Of a stretch of DNA of 64,000 bases, positions 1-10,899 are shown piece after piece. The notes under the pieces were generated by a model, which worked only from the letters and a program-made list of their open reading frames with translations, ran no database searches and was not told the origin of the DNA. How positions within the stretch are numbered: the stretch's first letter is position 1; each line of letters begins with the position of its first letter. Source of the stretch: Cycas panzhihuaensis (Eukaryota > Cycadophyta); the NCBI GenBank assembly GCA_023213395.1, contig CM041465.1, positions 31,379,741 through 31,443,740 on the forward strand. The letters run 5' to 3'. A program made the translations under genes and the position numbers.

Positions 1-283
1 GTTACTACTGTGAAAAATTTATGGTGATTACATGTACAAATCTTTCATTCTTGACAAATAAAGATTGATACCTTTCCTATGTGGATGTTTTCCTAGAACT
101 TAGCTAGGGTTTTACCATGTTAAATTCTATGTGTTGGGTAATATATATGCTTTCTTATGTATGATGAATGATCTCTGGATTTATATACTTGCATTTATTA
201 TAGTTTTGAATCCTTATTATTGTTGTAAAATAAATAGATCTTGGTGGATGGTTTTAGTTATCTAGACTAGGTTTTCTCAATAA
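1..283 (+). mobile_element. 3' part of a copia 5' LTR (element P), cut by the window edge
   Basis: This AT-rich, non-coding stretch ends directly before a tRNA-iMet-like primer site at 285 and is followed by copia gag on the same strand. Its position makes it the end of a 5' LTR. The LTR start lies outside the window, so neither its length nor its target duplication can be read. I found no matching LTR copy in the window; the copia LTR at 23138 does not resemble it. Confidence 0.55.
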
Positions 284-284
284 A

Positions 285-297
285 TGGTATCGAAGCC
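285..297 (+). other. tRNA-iMet-type primer binding site of element P
   Basis: The sequence tggtatcgaagcc differs slightly from the usual copia site TGGTATCAGAGC, which pairs with the 3' end of initiator tRNA-Met. It sits between the LTR-like DNA and gag, as expected. Confidence 0.6.
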
Positions 298-351
298 ACT
301 CATATTTTATAGCAAGTCTATAAAGGGTTTAGTGTTGGTTCATTTTACATT

Positions 352-718
352 AAATAGTGAAAATAACGAATGTAAAGTTTGAGGTGGAGAAGTTCAACAG
401 GAAAAACAACTTGAAGTTATGGAAGCTCAAAGCATACGATGTTTTGGTGTAACAAGGATTGTATAAAGCCCTAGAAGGCAAGTCAAAGAAACCTTTGGGA
501 ATGTTTAATAAAGAATGTGAGGACATGGATAAAAGAGCCCTTAGCACAATACATTTGTACTTGGCAGATGAAGTTCTATTTAACATTGCAAATGAAAAAT
601 CAGTAGTTAGATTATGGACAAAGTTAGAAAGCATATATATGACAAAGTATATGACCAATTGAATCTACTTAAAGAGGTAACTATATTCATTGTGTATAAA
701 GAAAGGTATTAAATTTTT
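352..718 (+). pseudogene. copia gag N-terminal half (UBN2/DUF4219 type), element P
   Basis: The plus-strand frame reads KFEVEKFNRKNN, LKLWKLKAYDVLV, a stop, then QGLYKALEGKSKK and TIHLYLADEVLFNIANE. This is the start of a Ty1/copia Gag, whose N-terminal domain begins with a 'F.G.N...W' block followed by the UBN2 fold. The stop near 450 is TAA where the family has Gln, so it looks like a C-to-T change. A second stop at 660 lies in a segment still readable as YLKR. Gag breaks off near 718, where opposite-strand copia sequence begins. The capsid C-terminus, zinc knuckle and all of pol are missing here. Gag packages element RNA; this copy cannot be functional. Confidence 0.75.
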
Positions 719-2576
719 TAATCAACCTCCAAAGGATGCCTGAGACATGGGCCCACAAATGTTTGAATGTACCAAGCCTAAAGGTTTTTTGGCATGCTAA
801 GTTCTTCCATCTGACCTGAAAGGAGCCCAATAATATTTGTCCATAACATAAGCCTCACAAATATATTTAGGCTACTTTATGTTTGGTATGTCATGTACCA
901 TATTTAATTTATAAAACAGATAAAGATTATTTATATTCAAGTGACCTAGGCATTGATGCCATAATTGGTCTTTTAGAATCCTAGGAGAAACATATTCCTT
1001 TAAAACAAATTGATCATTTGAATTTGATATTGAAGAAAAAGGACCAGAAGTAGAAGCAAAATTACTACAAGAGCCAAATTCATATAAGTGGATCGATGGT
1101 TTAGTTATAGTATCAGTCTTATATAGTCCCTAATCTTCATATCCTAAGGTAATTAAGTTGTCATTCAGATTTGTAATTAGGTATTTTCCAAGATGGCTAA
1201 ACAAAACATCAAAGTTTTATTTATTTATTTAGCTAACTGATAGTAGGTTATGTATCATGTTAGGTACATAGAAAATATTATTAAAATGATGTTGAGTATC
1301 AGAATTCTTCAATGAGATAGGGACATTGCTAATATTAGCAACTTCTAGAGTACTATCAACTCCAAAAATGACAAATTGATCTTGAAATAGTCTTATGTTA
1401 GTAAGGAGTTCTTTTAAACTAGTCATATTTTGCAAGGCACCTGAATCAGTCAACTAAGAAATATCAAAATGATGAGTTAATAAAGTAGCAAAGAAAAGAT
1501 TTTGAGAGTTAGTCATGTGGCCTATGTGATTCTATCTCTAGTTGTGATTCCAATTCTATTGGTTCCTCTGAGAAGCATTTTGATTTTGTCTCCTTAGTCC
1601 CTAGTAATTTGGCTAATTTTATCTTTATGGTCCCTCATAATTTTCATACCCATGATTTTGATTACCTTGCATAGTAGGATAGTTCTAAAATTATTATTGT
1701 TAAAGGTTAGCTCTCTTTTTCTTATAATCAAGTGTTATATGACTAGGTTTTCCACAATAGTGATAAAAAACCTTAGGATTATAAGGTGGTTAAGGTTGAC
1801 ATGGTCGATATGGCCACTAATTAGACTACTAATAAGGTTTTTGGTTCAAATTTATTGAAAAAAAAATGATGTGTCAATTATAGATGTTATGGTCTTCCTC
1901 TATGTCAGGTTATAAATACTGGTATGGAAGAGGAAGCACCTAGATTTCCTAAATGATTTAGAATACATTCTTCTTAGATCAATAGACCATCAAATATATT
2001 GAAATCAATAGTAGCAAGTTGATCAGTATGTGACAGATTAGATATGAGGGAGTTATAACCAAGTGGAAAAACATTAACAATATAAAATACAGGGTCATTG
2101 TCCCCTAGTAACTGACCCATCACTATCAACTAGTTCTTAATCAACTTAATCTAAGACAAATGAGCTACTATAGATCCTATAAATAGAATGGGATAAAGCT
2201 AGGCTTTGAGCATCAATACCCTAGTATTGTCCTTCCTTCCATAGAGTGCACATATAATATTCTAAGTGTCTACAAAGGTAGGGGCAATTTCAATATTTTG
2301 GTCAATATTATCCTCACAGGACAAGTGTAAAAAAAAAATGGAAACTTTATCAAACTTATCAAAGGTAGTTATAACATCATGATCAGGAGGAATGAGGTTA
2401 TCAAGATCATTAGAATATTAAATAAGAACTGGCTTAGAAATTTTTCCAAAAACATACGGCCAAAGTTTTTTTATTATCAAAATATTGTTGACTTGTTTCT
2501 TCCAAGCCAAGAAATTATCATAAACAGAAAGCTTAATAATATTAGTTGTAATTATTTTAAGTGTTATGATGTTTGA
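719..2576 (-). pseudogene. copia gag, protease and integrase N-terminus (element A), broken
   Basis: Read on the minus strand from right to left. A UBN2 gag segment is at 2040-2160 (DNDPVFYIVNVFPLGYNSL). A degenerate zinc knuckle is near 1710-1790 (YHYCGKPSHITLDY, two of three Cys now Tyr). The protease region is at 1229-1453 (TDSGA, later NNIFYVPNMIHNLLSVS). The GAG-pre-integrase domain is at 820-960 (HQCLGHLNINNLYLF). The integrase start is at 725-800 (KKPLGLVHSNICGPM). Many stops and frameshifts break it. The integrase core, RT, RNase H and 3' LTR are missing to the left, where opposite-strand copia P begins. Gene order and motifs are typical of Ty1/copia; the exact lineage is not clear. 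Confidence 0.7.
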
Positions 2577-4474
2577 TATGTATCTTGTCTAGCTAAAAAT
2601 AAAAAGGTAATCTAATCTAGGATCTATGTCTCAATATCTACAATCCTAACAACCCCTAGTAGTTAAGATAGTTTTATCTAATGGCATACATGCTTACAAG
2701 TAGTAGCTTGAGGACTAAATATACTCAAAGGTATGCAGGTGCTATAGAAAGCTCAATTGCCCCTTGACGTTATTGACCTAACTACAACAAATTTATGGCA
2801 TAAATGATAGATCTTCGTCTAAGGGCACACTTACAACCAAGGTACCCACTCCCTCCAAGTCTATCCTAGTCTCCAAACTCTAAGGTTTTTGGTATGACAC
2901 CTCAGCCTACCACTCAATACACTTGATAACTAATAGGTTTCTCTAATATCCTAAAAATTCAAAAAAGACCACTAGTGTGTGTAGAGTAGTAATTTAAGGG
3001 GTCCTAATTATTCCCCTTGCAAGGTTGGTAATTGAGTGGTTTAGTTAAGTATTATCTCTTTTAATGATTTTGATTAATTTTAAAAAAAAATTGTAATTAA
3101 AAGATTCAATTTTATGTTTTAAGCAATAAAAATAGAAAAAAGCCCTAAAAAACTAAAAAAATACCTAAACCAAATTAAAAGTAGGCCTTGAAAAACTAAA
3201 ACACGATTAAAAAATGATTAAAAAAATAACTTTAGGTTAGGGACTTTTATAAAATATAGAATATTCTATAAATATACTAATCTAAATAACCTAAAGTTCT
3301 TAAACTTTATTAAAAAATAAATTAAACAATAGGAATTTAAAAAAATAATGACATAGTTTAGATATTAGAGATTGATTTTCTCTACAAAAGTGATGAAATA
3401 TCATTCTATCTTCTCCATTATGAAGATGACTATGCTAGTTTCAAAATGAGTGGTCATATGAGGTAGTTTTGGTAGTCTAGCAATATGTAGGAATCAGTTG
3501 AAGTCAATAACACTATCTAAATCCTTAGTTTATTGTATATCAGTCAAATTAGAGCAAAACAAATCTCTCAATTTACTACTATATTTACCTTTAGATTAGT
3601 TGCACCCTACTATAAGGTTATCTCATCAACCTCTAAGGAATTTAGCATATAAAAAAAAAGTCTTTATCATCTTCACACAGAGATTAATATCCTAGAATAC
3701 ACAAAGAATAATGATGGAGTAGCCACTAAATTATCAAGCCATCACTGAGGTGTCCTACGTAGAGGAACATAGAGGCCACACTAGAAAAAAATAATCAAGC
3801 ATGCAAGGCCACGAGCAATAGACTGCAACCATGTAGGGACAAATAACAGATGGGTCAACAAACATAGAGATGCCAAGTCCACGTAGGGCTAGATAGAGGC
3901 TAAAATAGAGGATTAGTTAATATAGAGATGTCGAGACCACACAGGTCCATGCAAAGATAAGAAAAAGATGGCTAGCTGAGTCATAAAGATGGGTACAAAA
4001 TCAAGCAAAGAGGACTTAAACGACAACAATGTAAATAGAGGGAGAAGTGAGGTGCAACTCATCCCTACACGTAATCCCTCACATAGGCAGAGGCCAATAA
4101 AAGATTGCATCCCATGCAAAGGTACACACAATTCACTAGAGTCATAGAGATAAATGCAACTGCAGGATATGAAGAGGCAAATAATATTCACATTAGGAGT
4201 GTAGCCAAGGAGACAACTAGGCATATATTTTTAAAATTTTATCAAGATGCATTCAATATATATATAAAGCAATGATGGTTTTTTATTTAGAAGTTTTTTT
4301 TATTTGATTAATAAATCAAAAATAGTAGAGGCATGTCTACTTTCTCCTATTCAATTGATAATGAATGCAGCAAATGATAGTAGCCACAACACAAAAGGAA
4401 AACTAAGTAAATAGATAGAAAATTGGCTAAAAACTTGCTAGAAATTTGGCTCATAGGGTAGGCTAAAAGGATTA
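2577..4474 (-). other. leader of element A, no gene seen
   Basis: This 1.9-kb AT-rich stretch lies between the gag remnant and the primer site of element A. It holds only short spurious reading frames on either strand and no protein motif I recognise. Its position makes it the 5' untranslated leader. Other copia elements in this window have leaders of 0.7 to 2.5 kb. Confidence 0.45.
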
Positions 4475-4486
4475 GCTCTAATACCA
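4475..4486 (-). other. primer binding site of element A
   Basis: The minus strand reads TGGTATTAGAGC, one base from the canonical copia site TGGTATCAGAGC. It defines the left edge of the LTR next to it. Confidence 0.7.
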
Positions 4487-4488
4487 AG

Positions 4489-4902
4489 TGAAAGGGGAGA
4501 AGCCCATCTAGTTTAAGCCCAGGTTCAAGACTTATGAACACCCACCAAATAGTCAATCAATAAACATATGAAGCAAATTGAATTCCTCATCTAATGTAAA
4601 ATTATTGGTATTAATGCATAATATCAAAAGTACGACATAATAAAAATTACATTAAAAAAACCTTATATAAAGAACAAAAGAGGCTATTACAATGTATATC
4701 AAGAATATTAAACATAAGATCATGCAAGGTGATAGTTGGCACCTTGCATGATTAAACTAGCCTTACAACAATTAAATATTAGGAGCAAATAAACTACCAC
4801 ACACCTAAGCTCACATTAAGTTGTTATTAAACCTTTTTATGATAAAGAAGCTTTTAATACAAATTATATACAAATATTACATTAATATAATATAATGGAT
4901 CC
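4489..4902 (-). mobile_element. 5' LTR remnant of element A, cut by the gypsy element
   Basis: LTR sequence follows the primer site and is interrupted at 4903 by the gypsy LTR. The stretch around 4710-4830 (tgcaagg...ggcaccttgcatgat..., then acacacctaagctcacattaagttgtta) resembles the LTRs of the PPR-carrying element at 36264 and 39617, so the two families seem related. The far end of this LTR was not found. Confidence 0.6.
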
Positions 4903-6298
4903 TGGACGCGCGTCTACGGGATAGCTACCTAACTAATAGGTGTGGTGAGAGTGGGTGATGATATGATCAAAAGAGAGACCTATAAGAAAAGTAATTACCA
5001 CGCAGAGCATGTCTTGTGGGGCCGAGTTTGGGACCTGCAATGGAATGTGGCTACTAAAGAGTGATCCTCCACGACTTCGAACAAAGGGTGAAGAGGCATA
5101 GGGTTAGCCTGGGTTGACCTAGGGACAGGATCCTCCCACCCTTGGATGGCCGGAAGGGGGAGAAGAGGAACCTTCAAGAGTTTCCCTAGAGTAATGGGAA
5201 ACGAAGGAGGATAGGCAAGCGACGAGACTATAGGCGGGGTCACTTTGGTTATCCGGCGAAGCGGGGAACCAAATGAAAGCAAAGGAGAAGATCCAAGAAA
5301 ATAGATCAAGGGTATGCCTAAGCAAGCTAACTGGGCACATGAGTAACACGGGAGGCAAGAAGCTTGCACGGCTAAGGAAAGGAGGAAAGGTGAAAAAGGT
5401 GGTTCATATAGCCTTTCCTATGGGTAGCAAAGATGCATGTAATAAAACAAATAAAGCATAACCAAAAAACAAAGTCAAATTTCCCTTTTATTTTCCAATG
5501 TGTTAATTACTAAGAAAAAGTTCAAAAGGAAAAGGTAGTAGGGTGGAGTGAGGTGTGCACCTGGACTGAGGGCGGGCGTGACAAGGGCCTTCTCGAGGGG
5601 CACCAAACTACTCCACGAGGTGCATCAGATGCGGAGCGTCGCGGCGGATTTAGAATGAAGGGGCTCTCTTACCTTCCCTGGAAAAAATATTAAATGCAAT
5701 GCCAAGGAAAGAAAGGAACTAAATGCTAGTGACTAAAGTGGTATGAAAGCACGACATGCGTAAGAGCACTTACCGGCAACGGAATGAGCGGAAAACACCT
5801 TTTGCGCTCTCCAAGCAACGGCGACCTCCCCCTTTCCGGAGAAAGGGTACTAACATGCAATAATGAGATCCTAACAATATATGTCTATGTAATACAAATA
5901 TGAATCTAAACACATATATATTAGCATCAACACAACGATGATAGTATGTAGAAAAGGGCAACCAAAGCACAAGAAAGTGACCGGTAAGCCTCGGAGTGGC
6001 CCACCTCCTGCAAAGAACACCCTAACCTCCCCCCAAAAGCCACGAGGCAGCGAGGGCAAGGCCAAGAGAGATGGCTGGAAATGGCAACAAGGACGCAAAG
6101 AGGAACCTAAGAACACCTACGGCACACTGGGATGCTATGAAGAGCAAACCGGGCTGCCAGGAAGAGAGTTGGAAAAGGACTAGCAGTCGGGACTTACGTA
6201 AGTTGCCCAAACCTGAACCCAAGCCCTTAAACCAGCGCTGCAACATGTGACAGCGCTGATTTCAGTGGCTAAGAGAGGGCCAACAAACCCTTGTTTGA
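4903..6298 (-). mobile_element. 3' LTR of the gypsy element (segment shared with the right copy)
   Basis: Starting at tggacgcgcgtctacggg it aligns base for base with 18988 onward, apart from scattered substitutions, a changed block near 5005-5025 and a 10-base indel. Shared sequence stops after 'cccttgtttga' at 6298 because the right copy is broken there. The true LTR probably continues further right here, to a point I cannot fix. Short reading frames inside it are not genes. Confidence 0.85.
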
Positions 6299-7984
6299 GT
6301 GCCAAGGACAGCACGAGGCAAGAGGGAGGATTTGGGGGGCTTAAAGCCACTTGAGGAGCGTGGAAGGTGGTACAGAATCCACCCAACTCCTTCCTAAAGC
6401 CTATGCCAACCCTCAACGCCGCTACCTTGAGCAACAAATGCAGGTAAGAGGCATTATGATAGAGGTAAAATAGCCCACTGAAAAGAAGAAAACCCACCTC
6501 ACAAGGACAAGCAAGAAGTAAGCAAGATGGAGCATCAATAACACAAGAGAAACAATTCAAATCAAGAAATACCTGAGTGGGAGAGGCAAGGGGCTTACCT
6601 CAGCCAAGAGCTGGCAAGGAGAGACTAAGAAATCAGCCCAGAACTGTGGTGTAGCAGGTTTGGGGCCCTGCTAAGGAGGTTGGAAGGAGAACACCTGCAC
6701 TTGGAACACTTGAAGACTGCCCGGGGCAAGGATCTACTGAAATCTCTCCAAGGGGCCCTCTCCAAGGTGTGTGAGGGGATGGAAAGATGTCCTAGCTACA
6801 CTGAAGGAGAGCTGGGTCTTTGTGGGAGAGATCACGAGGTCCTGTGGTAGCGAGGTAGCAGAGAAGAGTAGAGCACAGTGTTGTTTCCTTGAAGAGCAAT
6901 CCAAAAGTGAGCCAAAAGTTCTCAAAAATGAGTCAAAAGTGACTTAAGTACCCAACCCAAACCCTAAAGCGAGCAATTAGGGCACGCCTGGGAGAGAGTT
7001 AAGTTGTGAGCCACATGGCAATTTCGCAATAAATGCGAAATTGCCATGGCAGATTTTAAAAAACAAGTTAGAATAGTTAAATGCAGGTAGTAAAATCTGC
7101 GGTCTGAATATTCTGGCGGTACCACGAAAATCGCTGTGGTACGAACCCAAAGGTAAAAATAGGCCCGACCATTCTGAGGCAAAGGATGACAAAAAGAGCC
7201 AATAAGGGGCTAAGACACCTACCCAGGGGTAAACAAGTCAACAAATGGGTCCAAAGGAGCAAAAATAGGGCTCAAACAGTGTGGCAAGTCGACCAAACGA
7301 TGGCGGGTCATCACACGGGCGGAGGTGGCACAAACCGAGTGGATCTTGGAGCGAGGAGGCGGATCTGAGGAAGTGAAGTGGCCACCAGGGTACCACACTC
7401 GCTGGGAGTGTGCCCCTGCTATAGTCTTCATAGGCTAAAATAAGTGTAGACGAGGACAAAGTCACCTACAAAGCCACACACATGCAAGTAAACACTCATC
7501 AAATGAAAGTGATGATAAGGTGAGAAACATACCTACACTTACCTGAGTCGGTGATTAGTATCCATTCCGAGGCCGAAACACGCCTTGGCGGAGAGCCTCG
7601 CCAAGCTTAGAGCACAGTGCGATGGCGAATCTTGGCAACTGCTGTCAGTACATGTGTATATAGATATGTCAATCAAGATCATAACAGTAGGCGAGGGTGC
7701 CAGCGAGTGTCATGGTGGAATGCATGGATACGAAAGCCGCGGTGGAGACAACATAGGGGCTGCCTATGAGCCACCTAGGAACCGACTGGAAAACTGAGAA
7801 AGGTGAGGGGGCTGCCCCCACCACAAAAGATGCGGAAGAGCATGCATAATCAAGTGAAAGAGTAAGCAAAGGGTAGGCACCATAGTTTTACCTCGTTAGT
7901 AGCCAGGTTTCAGAGGTGCAAATGGATCGCGAAGCAAAGTGTGAGATGGCCTGGGGCTTGGGCGACAAGAGGGCTAGACAAGCC
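6299..7984 (-). other. remaining LTR and untranslated DNA of the gypsy element
   Basis: No motif-bearing frame is visible on either strand. Part of this stretch must belong to the 3' LTR, because the right LTR copy ends by truncation at 20395. The LTR start and polypurine tract could not be placed with confidence; G-rich minus-strand candidates occur near 7800-7825. Confidence 0.4.
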
Positions 7985-8401
7985 TTAGGGACAGTCAGCA
8001 AGGAGAGGAAGGCGGCGCTCAAGGATGAGGCGAACAAGACTATCTGCCTCAACGTTGAGGGCCCGAGGGATATGCTGGATATTGACAGAAGAAAAGTGGG
8101 CCAGGAGAGATCTAGCAGCAGAAGCAAGAGTCCTCAAGTGAGGGCATCGCACCTGGTAAACCTGGATGAGATGAGACACCACAACTTGAGAGTCGCAAAG
8201 CAGAATGATGGATCTGTGATGGAAACAGAGGGCATCGATGGGGCTTCAATAACCTATATATTGACCGTTGTTAGTAGCCTCTGGGAGGAAGATCCCAGAG
8301 TGGAGGAGATCGTATCCAGAAGGGCGGCGGAGAATCCATGCAGCAGCAGAAGGTCCAGGATTACCACGGCTTCCGCCGTCGGTAAAGATGTAGATGGACA
8401 T
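7985..8401 (-). pseudogene. archaeal-type RNase H (second RNase H of a Tat element)
   Basis: Starting at the Met codon at 8401 the protein opens MSIYIFTDGGSRGNPGPSA, the signature of RNase HI of the archaeal/bacterial type, and not of the gypsy RNase H fused to RT. Downstream motifs are LLCDSQVVVSHL and HIPRALNVEADSL. Three of the four metal-binding acidic residues are visible (TDGG, CDSQ, EADS). The second, usually in a NN.AEY block, is lost: here it reads NNGQY. One TGA (8246-8248) interrupts an otherwise single frame of about 138 codons. RNase H removes the RNA strand of RNA-DNA hybrids. Tat elements are known to have acquired such a second copy. Here it stands apart from pol, beyond the antisense gene. 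Confidence 0.8.
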
Positions 8402-9351
8402 AGGTGACACAAAATCTAGGTAGTCAATAGATAGTGAAAGCAACACTCAAAAGGCAAGCAGAAAGTGGCCATGAAGGGTAGGAGGACCTAGCAATGAGGT
8501 TACCCAGGGTGAGAGCAAGCAATCCGATCACCGGCGGAGAGTGGTCGGAAGAAAAAGCCTCCTGGGGTGCCAAAAGGTCGCTTTAGGAAGCGAAACATGC
8601 CCCCAGGCAGGGGAGCATTCCCTTTGGGGACCCCTGAGCGAGAAAGGGCTACGAAAACGAGTCTGGGGCGACGAAACAGGCCAAACGAGTATAAACTCGG
8701 GCATGCACGGGAGTAGCGTGTAAAACGATGCAGAAGGGCCCTGGCAAAAGTGCGATAATGAGGCACCCTAAATGCCCTTGCAAGGGAGGGCAGAAAGGGC
8801 CTCAGTAGAGCACAATGGGTGACAGGGCCAGAAGGCAAAGGTAGATAAGGGGATGGGATGGTCCCAACGGCTGTCGCGGGGCCAAAAACGAAGGAAGTAC
8901 CCGTTGGGGTCCCCGCCTATATAAGGAAATTAACAGGAAAATGGATTCATTTTCACTTGCTCTCGTACGAAACCAGAGCCATTTCCTTATGCAGCGGAGC
9001 ACCGCCCAACTTTGGAGGCACGCAGAGAGAGATTGAACCATCGGATCGGAGAGCGGAGAGAGCTAGCGCGACCGATAGGACGACATGGCAATAGCGAGAC
9101 TGGATCCAGTGAGTGGATATCACTAAACCCAGCCCATTTCAAAGTTCGAATTTAATTGGCTTTTTGCAGTTTTTGCATGGTTTTAGTGCCCCTTATGGGC
9201 AACCAGAGGCCTCTCAGAGTCCAAATCAGACCCAGAAAGAGGCGGGGACTTGGGCATTAGGGAGCCCTAGTCTCGGTGGGCCATGGCCCACCGTAAGAAT
9301 TTTATTTTCGAGGCGTAAATCCCCTTTTGGGGATCACTGATTCATCTGCAG
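8402..9351 (+). other. upstream region and putative 5' leader of the antisense gene
   Basis: This is GC-rich DNA with no conserved frame. It holds a TATA-like box at 8917 and ends at a good splice donor (ctgcag/gtaatg at 9351/9352). It probably contains the promoter and a non-coding first exon of the plant-mobile-domain gene. That is inferred from position and signals only. Confidence 0.35.
8917..8926 (+). promoter_or_regulatory. TATA-like box ahead of the antisense gene
   Basis: CTATATAAGG stands out in GC-rich surroundings about 430 bases before the putative first splice donor and on the strand of the plant-mobile-domain gene. No start-site data are available. Confidence 0.4.
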
Positions 9352-9576
9352 GTAATGATCGCGGTGCCGCGATTATTACCGTGGGACCCGATCGCCACGG
9401 GACCCATGCCAAACTTAGTGGTACCGCTAAGTTTGGTGCGGTACGAAGGCAGGAAACGAGAAAAAGAGATACAAGGCCTAAAAAGGCCCCAAATCTCAGG
9501 CAGAGAGAGTTTTGAGAGAGTGAGGGATGGTAGTGACTGATGTAAAGCTAACTTGAATTATTTTTGGTGTGGACAG
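9352..9576 (+). other. putative intron 1 of the plant-mobile-domain gene
   Basis: A donor (cag/gtaatg) at 9352 and an acceptor (tttttggtgtggacag/gc) ending at 9576 bracket 225 bases just before the first recognisable coding block. Reading before 9577 shows no family similarity, which fits an intron. Confidence 0.4.
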
Positions 9577-10440
9577 GCTGTCATCGCGGTAGATAACCGT
9601 GAGAATGTGGGTATGGCCATGTTGAGCTACATGGAGATGGCGACACAGGAGGACAGGGAGATCCTACAGAGGTGTGGCCTATACAAGGCCCTCAAGACAC
9701 CTCAATATGCATCGGATCAGAGATTGTTGGTCGACATAGTATACCATTGGGATAGGAGGAGACATGTGTTCCACCTACCACAGGTAGGTGATGTGACGGT
9801 CACGCCGAGAGATATTTGGCGGATACTGGGAGTTCCGACGACAGGGAGGCCGGTGAGACTAGGGACACTGCCTAGCACTGAGGCAGCGCACAGGGAGGCA
9901 GCCCTGTTCTTCACAGGAGCTGACAGATGGGAGCGGAGGGGATCCCCTCCGCATCAGATTGATATTAGGGATTCCTCGGGTGAGGAAACTGGTTATCTTG
10001 TCGCGTTACATTCAGTTTCGAGCAGAACTATAGGGAGGTACCAGGTGGGTGGTTAGATGCAGTTCACCGCTGCGAAGCTGACAAGAGGATGGACTGGGCG
10101 ACCCTGATAGCAGTGAACCTTGTCGCCCAACTAGACACTATCAGGACGACCGGCAGAGGTGGGTTGTCATATAGCACACTGTTGCAGTGTTGGTTCTTCG
10201 ATCACTTCGCGGCAGTGGCACCAGTGGGGGGACCACACCCCATCACAGAGCAGGCCCCGATGGTCCACAGGTGGCAGACTCGGCTGAGAGGGACAGAGGA
10301 TAGGGCCCATGTCTGACGATCAGTGGAGGCTACATCACTAGACCTCCTCACCCTACCAGACTACATAGCAGACCCCTATAGGATAGTGAGGTGGGATAGT
10401 GACGATGAGGCGGGCAGAGCAGGAGTGCCCGCAGGCGATG

Positions 10441-10490
10441 ACAGCGGAGATGACGGAGATGATGGAGATGATGGGGATGATGGGGCTGGC
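10441..10490 (+). repeat. short GATGAY tandem repeat coding an Asp-Asp-Gly run
   Basis: Repeated units such as gatgacggagatgatggag encode DDGDDGDDGDDG inside the PMD protein. It is a low-complexity acidic linker and a likely site of length variation. Confidence 0.7.
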
Positions 10491-10788
10491 CCATCACGAC
10501 CTGTAGGGGAGGCAGGTCCCTCAAGGATAGCAGGAGGTGCACAGGGTCCATCCGGGGCTGTCGGAGGAGAGGCGGGCTCGTCAGGAGCACAGGACGAGAG
10601 CAGGGGACCCGTGACCAGGGCCCGTAGGCTGCGGATCGTGATGGGATCCGGAGGGACGAGAGTTGGGCCCGCCCCTGCGAGGAGGGAGGCCCAGGCAGAG
10701 GAGGTGCCAGAGGATGAGGCACCTGCAACTGGCAGAGAGCCAGGAGGAGAGGATGCCGCACAACCAGAGGAGCCAGCGGCCACATCAG

Positions 10789-10899
10789 GTGAGACCTAAC
10801 CCTTTCCAGAGTCGTTTGGCATCCAGATAGATGTTTGGTTTGATTTGATCGTGGTATATGGTGAGATACAAACTGAGACATGGCATGTTACATTGGCAG
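10789..10899 (+). other. putative intron 2 of the plant-mobile-domain gene
   Basis: Donor acatcag/gtgaga and acceptor ttacattggcag/gt bound 111 bases. The reading frame stops inside the intron, but joining the exons gives S-G-A-A-E-I-Q-R-L and stays in frame to 11492, apart from two base-change stops. Confidence 0.6.

Noticed and set aside
3913-4224. A 103-codon minus-strand frame in the leader of element A
   Set aside because: No motif, composition typical of random AT-rich DNA, and no relation to the gag frame.
4995-7470. Many open frames of 60-126 codons on both strands, some Leu-rich and membrane-like
   Set aside because: They lie in gypsy LTR DNA, overlap each other, and several recur in the second LTR copy with changes that do not respect codons.
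10348-10881. A 177-codon minus-strand open frame opposite the PMD gene
   Set aside because: It is the antisense shadow of the GC-rich PMD coding sequence and matches no family.
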